Shown here one piece after another: positions 8,831 through 18,371 of a stretch of 64,000 nucleotides of DNA. The position numbers and the translations under genes were made by a program. Source of the DNA: Ustilago trichophora (Eukaryota; Basidiomycota; Ustilaginomycetes; Ustilaginales; Ustilaginaceae); NCBI GenBank assembly GCA_900323505.1, contig OOIN01000003.1:310001-374000 (forward strand), in the 5' to 3' direction. The notes beneath the pieces were generated by a model that was not told where the DNA came from, searched no databases, and was given only the letters and a program-made list of their open reading frames with translations. Each line of letters begins with the position of its first letter. Within the stretch, counting starts at the first letter, position 1.

Positions 8831-9521
8831 GATGTTTCGATCTGATGGTGGAAGAGGTAAAGGAAGGGTAAGTTGGAGTCGAATCCAGAACGGTTCACTT
8901 TGCCTCGCTGGTGGGAATCGCTTTGTGGTGACGTGTGAAGGCAGGACCTTCATTTGTCCACTGCGACGCCGCCACCTGGATATTGCAGATGAAGGTGGGA
9001 AGTGGGATCAGAGGTGGACGCAGTGTCAACCTTAGACGATGGTTTGAAAGCCACATGCCTATCGAGTTTTGAAGCGGTTCTGACCTGAAATTGCAAGCAC
9101 GCGAGATGGTCTGCACTGCTTCCCTTTCTCGCGAGCACTCTGCTTTCTACTGTACTTGGTCTAGTCTTGCCACTCGGAATTTCCGACTCTTTGTTCCCGA
9201 GTCCCACTTTCACCCATGCTTGCCACCAATCGAGTGGAAATCGAGCACTGCACAAGATCACAAACTGCGTCCATTGTCCTCCTCCTTTGTATCGAGGGCC
9301 CACAGGCCAAGAAAATTCAAGCAGGTAGCCGAAACCCTGTTGGTATTTCGCTTGCAGTACTTGCAAGATTTCTCGGTGGGACTGTGTACCTTCCCTCCCT
9401 CCCAACGTTGCAAAACGCTCCATCACTTGTCGAAACTTACTTAAACAGAGCTGAAACTGATTCTCGACTCATTCTCCTCACCCTGTCCTGCAGACTCATT
9501 TCTTCAAAGTCACTTCTCGCC
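8831..9521. other. Intergenic spacer
   Basis: Upstream of both the 8261 gene (minus) and the decayed copy at 9522 (plus). An open frame from an ATG at 9216 runs into that copy but shows no signal peptide or cluster motif before 9522. No other gene was recognised. Confidence 0.45.
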
Positions 9522-10073
9522 ATAAAGACCTGCTTCTCTTTGCTTCTCGTCGCTCTGGCCTTCGCTAGCCTTAGCACCACAGCGCGTGTTGTCGACCCCA
9601 CCTTCCTGGGTCTGGTCACTGACGACGAGCAATACCATGCCCTATGCGACATTCGTCAAACTCCAGATCCAAACGACATCTACATGCGTGCATGCTTCAC
9701 CATCTCCGACCCCTTTCACGAAATTTTCAAAGAGCCTTTTGACCAGTTTCCACTTGTACCTGATGCCAACAAGCTTCATGGTTTTGTTGACAAAAGTGGC
9801 AAGAATTTCGTCCTTTTCGACGGAAGTGGAATGACAATGTCAAACAACTACTGCTTGAGCGTCAATGCGAGCAGCATCAACCATATAGGCTGGAGACCGG
9901 ACCCCAAAGAGACCAGACCTGAACTGGGTTGCTCTTACATAAGCTTCCTGTAATTAGACAACTTCCGAGGGGGCAGGTTCCCGGGGGCTGTCAAGCTAAA
10001 CAAGCAATTTTGCCCTGGAAAAGATCAGCCCTACGATCTCAATGCCTTCCTTTCAGCTCAGCCAAAAAGCTAA
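9522..10073 (+). pseudogene. Group C secreted protein, decayed copy
   Basis: The frame shows the group C plan: a hydrophobic signal (TCFSLLLVALAFASL), FLGLVTDDEQYHALCD, RACFTISDP, KLHGFVDKSGKNFVLF and GCSYIS. At the place of the start ATG the sequence is ATA (9522-9524, followed by AAG ACC as in ATG-AAG starts of relatives). A TAA stops the frame at 9952, just after GCSYISFL. Beyond it the same frame still contains FCPGKDQPYDL, the remnant of the WCPG-x-x-PI-x-L end. Two independent lesions point to a pseudogene. Like the gene at 17847, it has no intron at the usual place. The only upstream in-frame ATG (9216) would give a 245-residue protein with an internal, not N-terminal, hydrophobic segment. 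Confidence 0.7.
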
Positions 10074-10640
10074 GGATCTCAATATAAGTGCCGATACGTT
10101 CATGCCCACTTCATGCTGTACAGATCGTCTAGTCCTTTCATGCGTTCCAATCTGATCATTCAGCTTGCTGGTGCGCCGTCACAAAAACAAAGAATGCTGA
10201 AGCCGTCAGGCTGTCTCTTTCGAGACTGAGATATTGTGATGGTATCGCGTCAATAGATCGCATCTCGACTTTCGAGACGATGTGAAAGAATTGTTCCCAA
10301 TCTTCGCTGCAAGGATACTGTGGCACACGAAATTCCTCTCAGCACAGCTATCCGGTATGCTACATTTTTATTTTGTAATGCATGCATCGAAGGAGTCAGA
10401 GAATAAGCGAGTTGAATTAAGCACCGGTCTCTGAGAACCCGGTTTGCACTTGTACACAAATCGTACCAAAGCAGCAGAGAGCGCGTGCGGATACCACCTC
10501 CAGCAGAAGTGTATAATTAATCACCTCCTTGTCTGAGGCTGTGTGGAGATACCATGGTCTGCGGGACATCAGGTGACCACATGGTGGCGAGGGTGACAAG
10601 CACTGCCTTGGCTCTTCTTTGGTGGGCTCAGACGAAACAC

Positions 10641-10658
10641 CACGGTGGCATCTCTTCC
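10641..10658 (+). promoter_or_regulatory. CACGGTGGCAT-type motif
   Basis: CACGGTGGCATCTCTTCC, about 150 nt before the ATG at 10795 and 65 nt before its TATA. It matches the element at 6897 at 14 of 18 positions by eye. Confidence 0.4.
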
Positions 10659-10706
10659 CACACGAACGGGCCATCTTTAAATTAGCCTTTGCCTTGGTCG
10701 AGGATT

Positions 10707-10716
10707 GGATATAAAG
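10707..10716 (+). promoter_or_regulatory. TATA element of the 10795 gene
   Basis: GGATATAAAG, 80-90 nt before the ATG, the usual spacing in this cluster. Confidence 0.5.
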
Positions 10717-10794
10717 TCTCGATCTTCACCACTGCCAATTCCTTTCGACATTCCATTCATCCATCTTCTACCATCTCTCACACCTCTACTCAGC

Positions 10795-11348
10795 ATGAAG
10801 ATATCTTTCTACATCCTTCTCTCTATCCTCGCCTTTGCTGGACTGAGCTCGGGTAAAGACTCTAGTGATCACTCCAAGAAAATCTTTGGCCTCGTTCAGG
10901 ACAACGAAAAGTATCACCTCCTCTGTGACGTACTGAAATCTACTCCTCAGATACCATTTCATCCTGTCCCCTATGGGTGCTTTGATACACGCTATCACAT
11001 CGCCGACAACCTGAGCAATCCCGACCCTGCAAAGCTGCGCGGCTACATCGATGACAGTGGCAAACGTGAGCTCCACTTCCCCCCTCTCGTCTCGGTGCAA
11101 AATGTTCTTGAAGGGATCACTAACGCTGAGACCCCTTTTTTCAACTTACAGGTTTCGTGCTCTTCCCCCAAGCCGTAGTCACGCTGAGGAATCTAGAGAT
11201 TCATGTCAAGACTCTCACAAACACGAAGAAGCATAGAAAGGATAAGGAACAGGGCTGCGTGTACGTGAAGGTGTACCGTTTGCCCAAGAGGGAGATTCAG
11301 GTCAGGGAAATTTGGTGTCCGAAACAGTTTCTTCCCATGATCATCTGA
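10795..11348 (+). CDS. Small secreted protein, group C, intact
   Basis: Two exons, 10795-11065 and 11152-11348, with an 86-nt intron (GTGAGC...ACAG, phase 1). The product is 155 residues. The signal peptide is residues 1-20 (MKISFYILLSILAFAGLSSG). Exon 1 has FGLVQDNEKYHLLCD, then YGCFDTR, then KLRGYIDDSGK. Exon 2 opens RFVLFPQ and holds a Lys/Asn/Thr-rich stretch, GCVYVKVY, then EIWCPKQ and the PMII end. The core of four cysteines is complete. It resembles the intronless gene at 17847 and the decayed copy at 9522. The protein is predicted to be secreted; its target is unknown. Confidence 0.87.
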
Positions 11349-12129
11349 GGATCTGCGAGCTCAAAAAGGAGACCTATTTGACACTAGTCATGACCTAGCT
11401 TCTCACAGACCTTTGTACTGAATTTCGGTTCCGGTGTGTTCGTTCAGACCGTCAATCGAAGAGTTGCGATGATTGAGAGCGCGAGGTGTCAGCGAGATTA
11501 ATACATTGTGGTTCAGGGCACGTGCCCTCGCTCATCAGCTTTGTGTTTCATCGTCGAGACGGTGCTGTTGCACAGAATTGCTTTTCGCCGTGACTCGTGC
11601 CTCAAGAGCTGATGTACTGTACAGTATGTACAGTACGTACAAGCTACCGAGACTACTATTCCACCTCTTCTCCAGCGTGAAACTTAGATCAAACATTCTC
11701 ACCGAGCATCCTCTCTTGCATGCTTAACCCTTGTAACTAGCTGACAAAGAGAGAATTATGCCCAAAGGTGATTCTTTCAATTATCCATCATTTGTGTCCA
11801 CTCTAGATTGTCTGCATTGCAGGCGAAGGCAGGCCGTCTTCTGCCAAGCTTGAAAGTTGTGCAGCCCTGCTGCACTAAGATTCAATTGATGAAGTGCAGA
11901 CACCGAGGGTCTTAGACAGCTACTGCGAGCATAAGCAGCTGGATGGGAACGATATGCTCTCAAGGTAGGCTGACCAGTTCTTCACTTGGAGAGCACATCG
12001 CGACAAGGTCCTCTTCAGATGCAAGCACGTATCGAATAGTATTGCGAAACGGCGCAAGCTGCATGAAGATGTGAAACGGAGACAGAGCAACGGTACTGGT
12101 CTACAAAGCAGTCACCTGGAAATAAGAGG
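11349..12129. other. Intergenic with tandemly duplicated segment (copy 1)
   Basis: Non-coding by eye. Roughly 11700-12120 is alignable, with many substitutions and small indels, to roughly 12985-13400: for example GATTGTCTGCATTGC, GAGGGTCTTAGAC, GGGAACGATATG and TGCATGAAGATGTGAAA occur in both in the same order. It is the 3' flank of the minus-strand gene at 12130. Confidence 0.6.
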
Positions 12130-12682
12130 CTAGTGTGAAGGGATAGAAAGGAGAGGGACAGGCGTAGTGGGAAGTTCAATGTGCTGTGCTCCAGGTTGAC
12201 ACAGCTGAGGTACAGGACCGTCAACGAGTTGGTCTGGTGGATTGACACGAACGTCGATGCAATTCTTGAATCCATCAGCGTTGATGTTGATCAGCCACAA
12301 GTTCGATTTGACCGTGACTCGCTGCTGTTTGTTGTTCAAGAGTACCACAAAACCTGATAGAAAAGCGGCACAAAACGTTGATGATAGTCTTAGACCTGTC
12401 AAGCGTTTCTGGTAGTCAAGTCGCAACAAGTCAAAAGAGGCACTTACTTTTCTTGTCTTGAGAATAATAACCATCGAAGTCAGATTTTCCAGGACCAAAC
12501 TTGATCGTATCGGTAACTGGACCAGGAGCGTCAAAGCAAGCATACTGTGTGCTGAGTTTGCTACCCCCGTTAGCACAATATCGACTCCAACCCTGGCCGT
12601 TAGTGTCCAGCCACGCACCGGCGACTAGGTCAGCCGAGACGATGGCGAGGGCAGAAGCAATAAGCACGGCCTGAATCTTCAT
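12130..12682 (-). CDS. Small secreted protein, group B
   Basis: Minus strand: exon 1 12682-12448, exon 2 12353-12130, and a 94-nt intron (GTAAGT...TCAG, phase 1). The product is 152 residues. MKIQAVLIASALAIVSADLV is the signal peptide. RYCANGG, YACFDAPG and GYYSQDKK precede the intron. Exon 2 opens SFVVLLNN and has NCIDVRV and LCQPGAQHI, ending in a short Pro/Ser tail. It is the tandem sister of the 13434 gene: about half of the residues agree, and the 3' flanks are also duplicated. A TATA (TTTATATA) lies on the complementary strand near 12784. Inferred to be an exported effector. Confidence 0.88.
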
Positions 12683-12783
12683 CTTTGGTACTGCTGTCGT
12701 TGTGGATTGTATGTCGTTGAAAGAGTTAGAGAGGGGTGTGTGATGGAGGGAGTGGGAAACGAACGATCAAGAAATAGACATAG

Positions 12784-12791
12784 TTTATATA
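12784..12791 (-). promoter_or_regulatory. TATA element of the 12130 gene
   Basis: TATATAAA on the minus strand, about 105 nt before the ATG at 12682. Confidence 0.5.
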
Positions 12792-12936
12792 CAGAACAGT
12801 CAGGCCCTCCGACATAAGGGCAAAGTCTGACCCTAAGTGGGACCCTTGCTCACACAAAAGGGGACAAAAGCCCGCTAGTGCAGTATCACGGCCTTCATCT
12901 GTTACACGGTGGGGCTGGTGGCTATGCAGGTGGTGA

Positions 12937-12950
12937 CACGGTGGAATCAG
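12937..12950 (+). promoter_or_regulatory. CACGGTGGAAT-type motif
   Basis: CACGGTGGAATCAG, about 255 nt upstream of the 12130 start. A second CACGGTGG lies at 12905. It resembles the elements at 6897 and 10641 and the repeat unit upstream of 14871. Confidence 0.35.
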
Positions 12951-13433
12951 TAGTGATGGCGTGACGAGTTCCCTCCCATTCTCATCGACCATCCTGTCTT
13001 GCATGATTTCCTCTTGAAGCTAATAAAGAGAATACTATGCCACAAGGTGATCGGATCACCTACTTAATTTTTGTTCCGCTTAGAGATTGTCTGCATTGCG
13101 TGCAAAGGCGGCTGAGTCCCTCCGCCAAGTGAAAGTTGTGCAAGCCCGTTGCACAGAGACTACATCAAGGAGAACTGCAGACACTGAGGGTCTTAGACGG
13201 CCACTGCGAAGCGTACGCAGCCGGAAGGGAACGATATGTGCTCAATGTGAGCCAATCGAGTCTCTACTCATGTGACAAACTTCTCTTATTAATATATTAA
13301 AGGCACGTCTCGAATCAATGGCAGGATTGAGGAATAGCATAAATTGCATGAAGATGTGAAATCGAAACAAAGCACCGGTCAGGGTCTGGAAAGTGGTCAC
13401 TCAGCTTATGAGATGTTAGTAAAAGCAGTTGTT

Positions 13434-13975
13434 CTAGTGGTTGATAATCGTAGTGGGTACGTTGACGTGAGATGCGCCAGGAGAGCACTGCTGCTGAACG
13501 GGCCTTGCGAATTGACCATCGGGTGCGCTGAGAACTACATCGACGCAATTCTTGCTTTTACCAGGCGTCACCTTGATCTGCCACAAGGTCCCCCGGACGA
13601 TGGCTCCCTCCGGCTGGTCATCCTTCAAGACGACCACGAAGCCTAAACGAAGAAGACGACACCAGCGGTGATGATTGTGTCAGCTTTTACATGCAACCCT
13701 GTTAAGTGAGTTCAGTTAATTCAACGGAGTTTCTTACTTTTCTTGTCCTCTTTATAGTATCCATCAAAGTTACGTTGATCATAGGGATATCGAATTGAAT
13801 CGACAACCGGGCCATCAGCGTCAAAGCAGGCATGGCGTGTGCTGAGTTTGCTACCCGATGGCAGGCAATATTCTTGCCAGTCCATCAAGTAAGGGTCGCT
13901 CATCCATGCACTGGCGACCAGGTCAGCCGAAAAAATGGTTAGAGTAGAAGCGATAAGAATGGCCTGGAGTTTCAT
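13434..13975 (-). CDS. Small secreted protein, group B
   Basis: Minus strand: exon 1 13975-13738, exon 2 13642-13434, and a 95-nt intron (GTAAGA...TTAG, phase 1). The product is 148 residues. The signal peptide is MKLQAILIASTLTIFSADLV. EYCLPSG, RHACFDADG and GYYKEDKK come before the intron. Exon 2 opens SFVVVLKDD and has NCVDVVL and QCSPGASHV. It is the tandem paralogue of the 12130 gene and shares the PGA-x-H-(V/I) end with the 967 gene and the orphan exon at 1838. No clear TATA was seen; upstream sequence on its strand is purine-rich. Confidence 0.88.
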
Positions 13976-14510
13976 AATGTTGTTTTTGGTGCTGTTGAAA
14001 GGACAGAGAGAGGTGTGTGGTGGAAGGAGTTGAAAACAAGGGAAAAGGAAAACGGAAGGCTTTTGATAAAGCCTCTTCCCTAGAGGAGATTATGAACCTG
14101 GGACCGGATCCTTACTGAAACGAAAAGGAGCAAAGACGGCTGAGCTATTGTCCAGTACTTACGTACCACAGCCTTCATTTTTGAGCTGGTCGGACTGGTG
14201 GATACGTGGATCCGTGGTCGAGATATCAAACTCTCCCACCCACTCACTTGACTCCCATTCCTTTCTTCAGCGGCCTAGGGCAAATTTTTCACCACCCTTT
14301 CCCACCCTTTTCTTTGCGCTAGTTCGCTTCTTATGCATTTATGCTACTGTATCTGCTCACTTGCGCTCATCCAGCTCCCTTCACGGCAGGCTAGGAGCCT
14401 CAGAGCCTCAAGAGCGGCTTTGCTGCTCATCTAGCGATACATATGCCTCTCTCAACAATGCCTGGCTGATTGCAGCAAGGCCAAAAGAGCGATTTCCTAG
14501 GACGGATGGC

Positions 14511-14590
14511 TGTGCAGTGGAGTTGGTGGTGATGCGGTGGAATTGGTGGTGATACTGTGGAATTGGTGGTGGTGCCGTGATACTGTGGGC
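14511..14590 (+). repeat. 20-bp tandem repeat, GTGG(A)ATTGGTGGTGAT type
   Basis: Three adjacent units of 20 bp begin at 14511, 14531 and 14551, for example GATGCGGTGGAATTGGTGGT and GATACTGTGGAATTGGTGGT. A diverged fourth follows. Each unit contains a (C/T)GGTGG or TGTGGAAT core like the single motifs upstream of 7123, 10795 and 12130. Location is 280-360 nt before the ATG at 14871, so an upstream activating region is plausible. Confidence 0.7.
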
Positions 14591-14780
14591 TGAGTGCCCT
14601 CCCGAGGCAGGAGGCTTGTGGGAATCTTGAGTGGTTTCCCGAGGCTCGGCGTTGGTGGTCTGGTGATACAACAACCCGAGCCGGGGGTTTCATCACTTGC
14701 GAAGGGTCCCACCGATGTGAGTCCCCCGTTCAATCTTCTTCCCAGCGCCTTTCGCACTTCAACCTACACGTACAGTAACG

Positions 14781-14787
14781 CTATAAG
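14781..14787 (+). promoter_or_regulatory. TATA element of the 14871 gene
   Basis: CTATAAG, about 88 nt before the ATG. Confidence 0.45.
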
Positions 14788-14870
14788 TTCTCAATTCGCA
14801 CGCGTACCCTCAGTCTCTACTTGCATCTTTCCACTCCTTCAACCTCCCAATCACCTTTCCAGCTTTCAAG

Positions 14871-15469
14871 ATGAAGACTCTCACCTTTGTACTTTCGGCT
14901 CTCGCTATTGCTGGCTTTGCCGCTGCAGACGATCCCTCTGGATTGGGCGTCAATGGGCAAAGTTACCACGACTACTGTGACAAGGGACTTGAATCTGCTC
15001 GTCAGTATGCTTCGGCACGTGCTTGTTTCAAGGCTCCCTTTGACGTTCCTGGTACCTTCAAGTACCTTCATCCCTCCATTCTTGAGGGTGTGATTAACGA
15101 CGATGGCGATGGTAAGCATTACATCTTTCCGAATCCGCAAGAGTGAAAAGGGCAGAGGCAGTGAACTCACATTTGATCGAATCCGTGTTGAAAACAGATT
15201 TCTATGTGGCTGGCAACTGCCGATTTACGCTAGTTGCGCCACCCGGAAAGGGAGACGACCTCGAAGTTCATGTAAAGCCAGTCACGAGCAAGAAGAAGAA
15301 TCGCATCGAGAAGGCTGCCGAAGAAAGGTACCGACAGCTACACAACGGCCAAAACCCGGCTGAGAATTGCTCGGACGTCATCGTGTACCACTTGTCCAAG
15401 GAACATGGCCGGTACATTCATGTGCAGACGACTTGGTGCCCCGGCGAGCACGATCCTATCGCACTTTGA
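14871..15469 (+). CDS. Small secreted protein, group D
   Basis: Two exons, 14871-15111 and 15198-15469, with an 86-nt intron (GTAAGC...ACAG, phase 1). The product is 170 residues. MKTLTFVLSALAIAGFAAA is the signal peptide. DDPSGLGVNGQSYHDYCD, SARACFKAP and HPSILEGVIND follow. Exon 2 opens DFYVAGNCRFTLV, then a Lys/Glu-rich helical stretch (TSKKKNRIEKAAEERYRQ), NPAENCSDVIVYHL and TTWCPGEHDPIAL. There are five cysteines, one more than the core. It is a tandem duplicate of the 16087 gene. The charged stretch between the two halves is specific to group D. Function unknown; secretion inferred. Confidence 0.88.
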
Positions 15470-16086
15470 ACGTTCCCAGCAGATCATATCGTCAGTGCGC
15501 TCTCAATCAGATCTTCTGATCATCCTGCCAGCCCTTATCGATGGCTAGGTCCTATCCCATTCCTACTCCACAGTATTTTTCCATCTATGTCTACGAAAGT
15601 CGTTTTCTCATTACAATTCAGACTGTCATGACGCATACTGCCTCCTTCGTATGTTATTTGATCGAAATCGAACGCCGTAGCAGGAAGGTATCTTTTTATG
15701 TGAATTTCTCCTTCAATTGCTGCTTCAGTGTACCGAGTCAAGCCATGGATTGAGGACTTGCTGATCAAGAGGGCAAAGCGCACGACAAGAGACGTTGAGA
15801 ACTGACCTCGATGCACGCAACCGAGTGGTTACACTGCATGGTTGAGGTGAACTCACTTAGTGGGACACTCACTTCGCAGGTGAAGACGGGGATCCGAGTG
15901 GCTTCACGGAGGCCGGAATCGGAGAACGGACGACCTTTCGCTTCATCTCCGGTGCTTGTGGTCCCACCAGTACAGGCAGCGCTGAGGTCCTGCTCGATCC
16001 AAATCGAGCAAACATATAAGATTGGGTTCGTGCGCCAACTCTCAGTTCCATTCCACCTTCACATCAACACTCAAACTCCGCATCAA
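15470..16086. other. Intergenic: promoter of the 16087 gene
   Basis: TATA at 16011. No coding pattern recognised apart from an unused upstream extension of the 16087 frame. Confidence 0.5.
16011..16020 (+). promoter_or_regulatory. TATA element of the 16087 gene
   Basis: AACATATAAG, about 70 nt before the ATG. The same CATATAAG core occurs before the genes at 17847 and 18970. Confidence 0.55.
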
Positions 16087-16693
16087 ATGAAGATTTTCAC
16101 CTTTGTCCTTTCGGCCCTCGCTATTGCTGGCTTTGCCATTGCAAAGAACCCCTCTGGCTTGAGCATCAACGAACAGACCTATACGGAGTATTGTGGCAAG
16201 CGCCTCCGTTCTGCCCTTGATTATACCCCTTCGCGAGCTTGTTTCGTGACCAACTTCAATGTGAGGCACAGAATTACTCATCGCCACCCTTCCATTCTCG
16301 AGGGGGTCATTAACAACGAAGAAGACGGCGACAGTAAGCACCTTTCTTTCCTCTGAAGCCACACCAATGGGTTGAGATTAGCATGAGTATTCACCTGGCA
16401 TTGACTTTACATCGCAAACAGAGTTCTACGTTGTCGCCAACGCCCGATTCACCCTGGTGCCCCCTCCTTATTTGGGGGACCCGCGCGAGGTTCATGTTAC
16501 GGCGGTTACGAACAAGAAGAAGAGCAAGGAGGAGAAGGAGGCCGAAGAGACGTACCAACAACAGCACGGCGGCACCTCTCCCGCTGAGAATTGCGCAAAT
16601 GTACTTGTGTACCACTTGACCGCCGAAGATTACAAGTACCTTGAAACCCAAATTACTTGGTGCCCTGGAGAGAAGGAGCCCGTCATCATCTAG
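16087..16693 (+). CDS. Small secreted protein, group D
   Basis: Two exons, 16087-16333 and 16422-16693, with an 88-nt intron (GTAAGC...ACAG, phase 1). The product is 172 residues. MKIFTFVLSALAIAGFAIA is the signal peptide. NPSGLSINEQTYTEYCG, SRACFVTN and HPSILEGVINNEE follow. Exon 2 opens KFYVVANARFTLV, then KKKSKEEKEAEETYQQQ, SPAENCANVLVYHL and ITWCPGEKEPVII. It lost the extra cysteine found at the NCRF position of its sister at 14871 (here NARF), leaving the four-cysteine core. The start chosen is the Met at the signal peptide, 72 nt after the TATA. Confidence 0.88.
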
Positions 16694-17846
16694 CGCACTT
16701 TTCAAGCCCACAACATCCCAGGCTTTGTCTCCTCGCCCTCAACAGTGCTTCTTGCCATCCTTCGTTCACGTTCCTTTCTCATGAAAGAAGAATGTAACAC
16801 GTACCACCTTGATGGAGTGCCAATTGTTCGAGATCGACATCTGAAGTTTGCGCGGTGCGAAAAGTTGCAAGCCCATGAGCGTGCGAACAAGAGTTGAAGA
16901 GTCGCAAGTTTATGAACTGCCCCACACGTCCTCGCACGGCTCGAGTTCGCTTCAGGAAATTGTCGGAGGCTTGAGCTCCTTTCAGCTCTCAAGGTGAAGG
17001 GTTTTCGAGAAGTGGCCAGATGATCTCGGAAAATGAAGTTTGCTCACGGTTGTCGATGCGCAAAACACGGACCCACCAAACCGCTCGTACCTGGTCCTCA
17101 ATATCTGCGAGGTTATTTGCTTGACTTGGCACCCACGCCAACCTTGAGTTCGAGAGGCGTGTGCTCTGTGGACATGGTCATGCTCTGAAAGTGGCTTGTG
17201 CTCACCAATTTCTTGACTATACGAGCCCTTTCCACGGGGATATTTGCGTTCGAGATCGAGGCGCGGAAAAAAATCAATATGGACGAATCAGGAGCGGGAG
17301 ATGATTGACAGACCGCTGCAGAAACCACAGAACGACACAGCCACCCGTGCCCTTTTGGCTGAGTTCCGAAGGCGTGGGGACTTGGGTATGATGAAACGAG
17401 TTTGTCTCGCAGAGAGAGACAGCTAAGAAAGGAAAAGAGGTGTGGGACCATCTCATGTGACATGTTGTGGCGAGCGTCTTTTTTCAGCCACCACTCCTTT
17501 CACTACATCTGCACGGTAACATGACGAGGCTGTGCGTTAAGGTGGATGTGACTTTGAAGAGGACACGTAGGTGGGCATTATGTTGTTGAAGGTGTTCCGC
17601 GGTGGTGGATACCATCCAGTGCAGGTGGGCGCCTTAATTACTGTGTTTCCCATCGTTGCCCCTGATCCTGTTCTCTTTTGAGATACCCGTCCGTCGCCCT
17701 TCTCCACTGAGTAAGAACCGCTCTTCTTTCCTTCAAGCGTGCACCCGTTCGAGGTAGGAAAGCATATAAGCAGCCTCCCCTTTTGCCTCCTTGTATTTCT
17801 CTTCCACCAACACAGTTCCTTTACACTCTCTCCGTTGACAACAAAC
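16694..17846. other. Intergenic, 1.15 kb
   Basis: Between tandem plus-strand genes. The right end holds the TATA at 17763 and a GCGGTGGTGGAT element near 17599. Open frames elsewhere have no recognisable pattern. Confidence 0.45.
17761..17770 (+). promoter_or_regulatory. TATA element of the 17847 gene
   Basis: AGCATATAAG followed by CAGCCTCCCC, about 80 nt before the ATG. It closely resembles the 18861 element. Confidence 0.55.
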
Positions 17847-18371
17847 ATGAAGATCACCTTTGCCACTCTCCTCGCCACTCTAGCTCTGGCCACTACTAGC
17901 GTGCTGTCCGTCCCCGTTACGGAGCATGAGGTCCATCAAGGCTTTGGACCTGGTTATGGCTTTCAGCCTGGCTCTGGTCGCAAACCTTTGCATAACCCCG
18001 TCGGCCTGTTTGGCCTGAAGCGTGACAACCAAGCTTACCACGCCCTGTGCGACCAACACAGGGCTTCGGCCAAGCACGACCACCGAGCCAGGGTATGCTT
18101 CGACACGCAGCTGGTTCTCGAGAAGTACCTCTCTGCCCCCAACCCGAACAGGCTGCACGGTTACATCGATGGATCGGGAACCAACATGGTCCTGTACGCT
18201 GGACAATACATTACTTTGGATGAAAAGTTGCAGATCCACGTGAGCAGAGCTCACCGCGAACACGATAGGAAGAGAGGTTGCGCGTACGTCACAGTCCACA
18301 CTTTGCCTTGGTATCAATTGCAGCTGCACGAAATTTGGTGCCCGGGCCAGAACGAGCCTATCCAGCTGTAA
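17847..18371 (+). CDS. Small secreted protein, group C, intronless
   Basis: Single exon, 174 residues. The signal peptide is MKITFATLLATLALATTSVLS. A Gly-rich spacer (GFGPGYGFQPGSGRK) not seen in the other genes precedes LFGLKRDNQAYHALCD. RVCFDTQ, RLHGYIDGSGTNMVLYAGQ, GCAYVTVH, EIWCPGQNEPIQL complete the four-cysteine plan. Reading through the GSGT-NMVL position shows that the otherwise conserved intron is absent, as in the decayed copy at 9522. The intronless state may reflect loss by reverse-transcribed mRNA or precise deletion. Probably secreted; target unknown. Confidence 0.88.
   Translation: MKITFATLLATLALATTSVLSVPVTEHEVHQGFGPGYGFQPGSGRKPLHNPVGLFGLKRDNQAYHALCDQHRASAKHDHRARVCFDTQLVLEKYLSAPNPNRLHGYIDGSGTNMVLYAGQYITLDEKLQIHVSRAHREHDRKRGCAYVTVHTLPWYQLQLHEIWCPGQNEPIQL

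Larger units (their letters stand above)
10074..10794. other. Intergenic: promoter of the 10795 gene
   Basis: Contains a CACGGTGGCAT motif at 10641 and a TATA at 10707. I see no coding pattern. Confidence 0.5.
12683..13433. other. Intergenic: promoter of 12130 and duplicated segment (copy 2)
   Basis: Contains the minus-strand TATA near 12784, two CACGGTGG motifs (12905 and 12937), and the second copy of the segment that also follows the 12130 gene. Confidence 0.55.
13976..14870. other. Intergenic with 20-bp tandem repeats
   Basis: Region between divergent genes (13434 minus, 14871 plus). It carries 20-bp direct repeats at 14511-14590 and the TATA of 14871 at 14781. No gene seen. Confidence 0.55.

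Noticed and set aside
8831..8953. In-frame N-terminal extension of the 8261 gene
   Set aside because: It would bury the signal peptide 41 residues inside the protein.
9216..9953. A 245-residue plus-strand frame starting from the ATG at 9216
   Set aside because: The part before 9522 has no signal peptide and no match to the family. The hydrophobic signal lies inside, after the ATA that replaces the usual ATG. The upstream ATG is taken as chance.
11349..13440. Transposon as the cause of the duplicated flanks
   Set aside because: No terminal inverted repeats, target-site duplication or transposase-like frame. A tandem gene duplication explains it.
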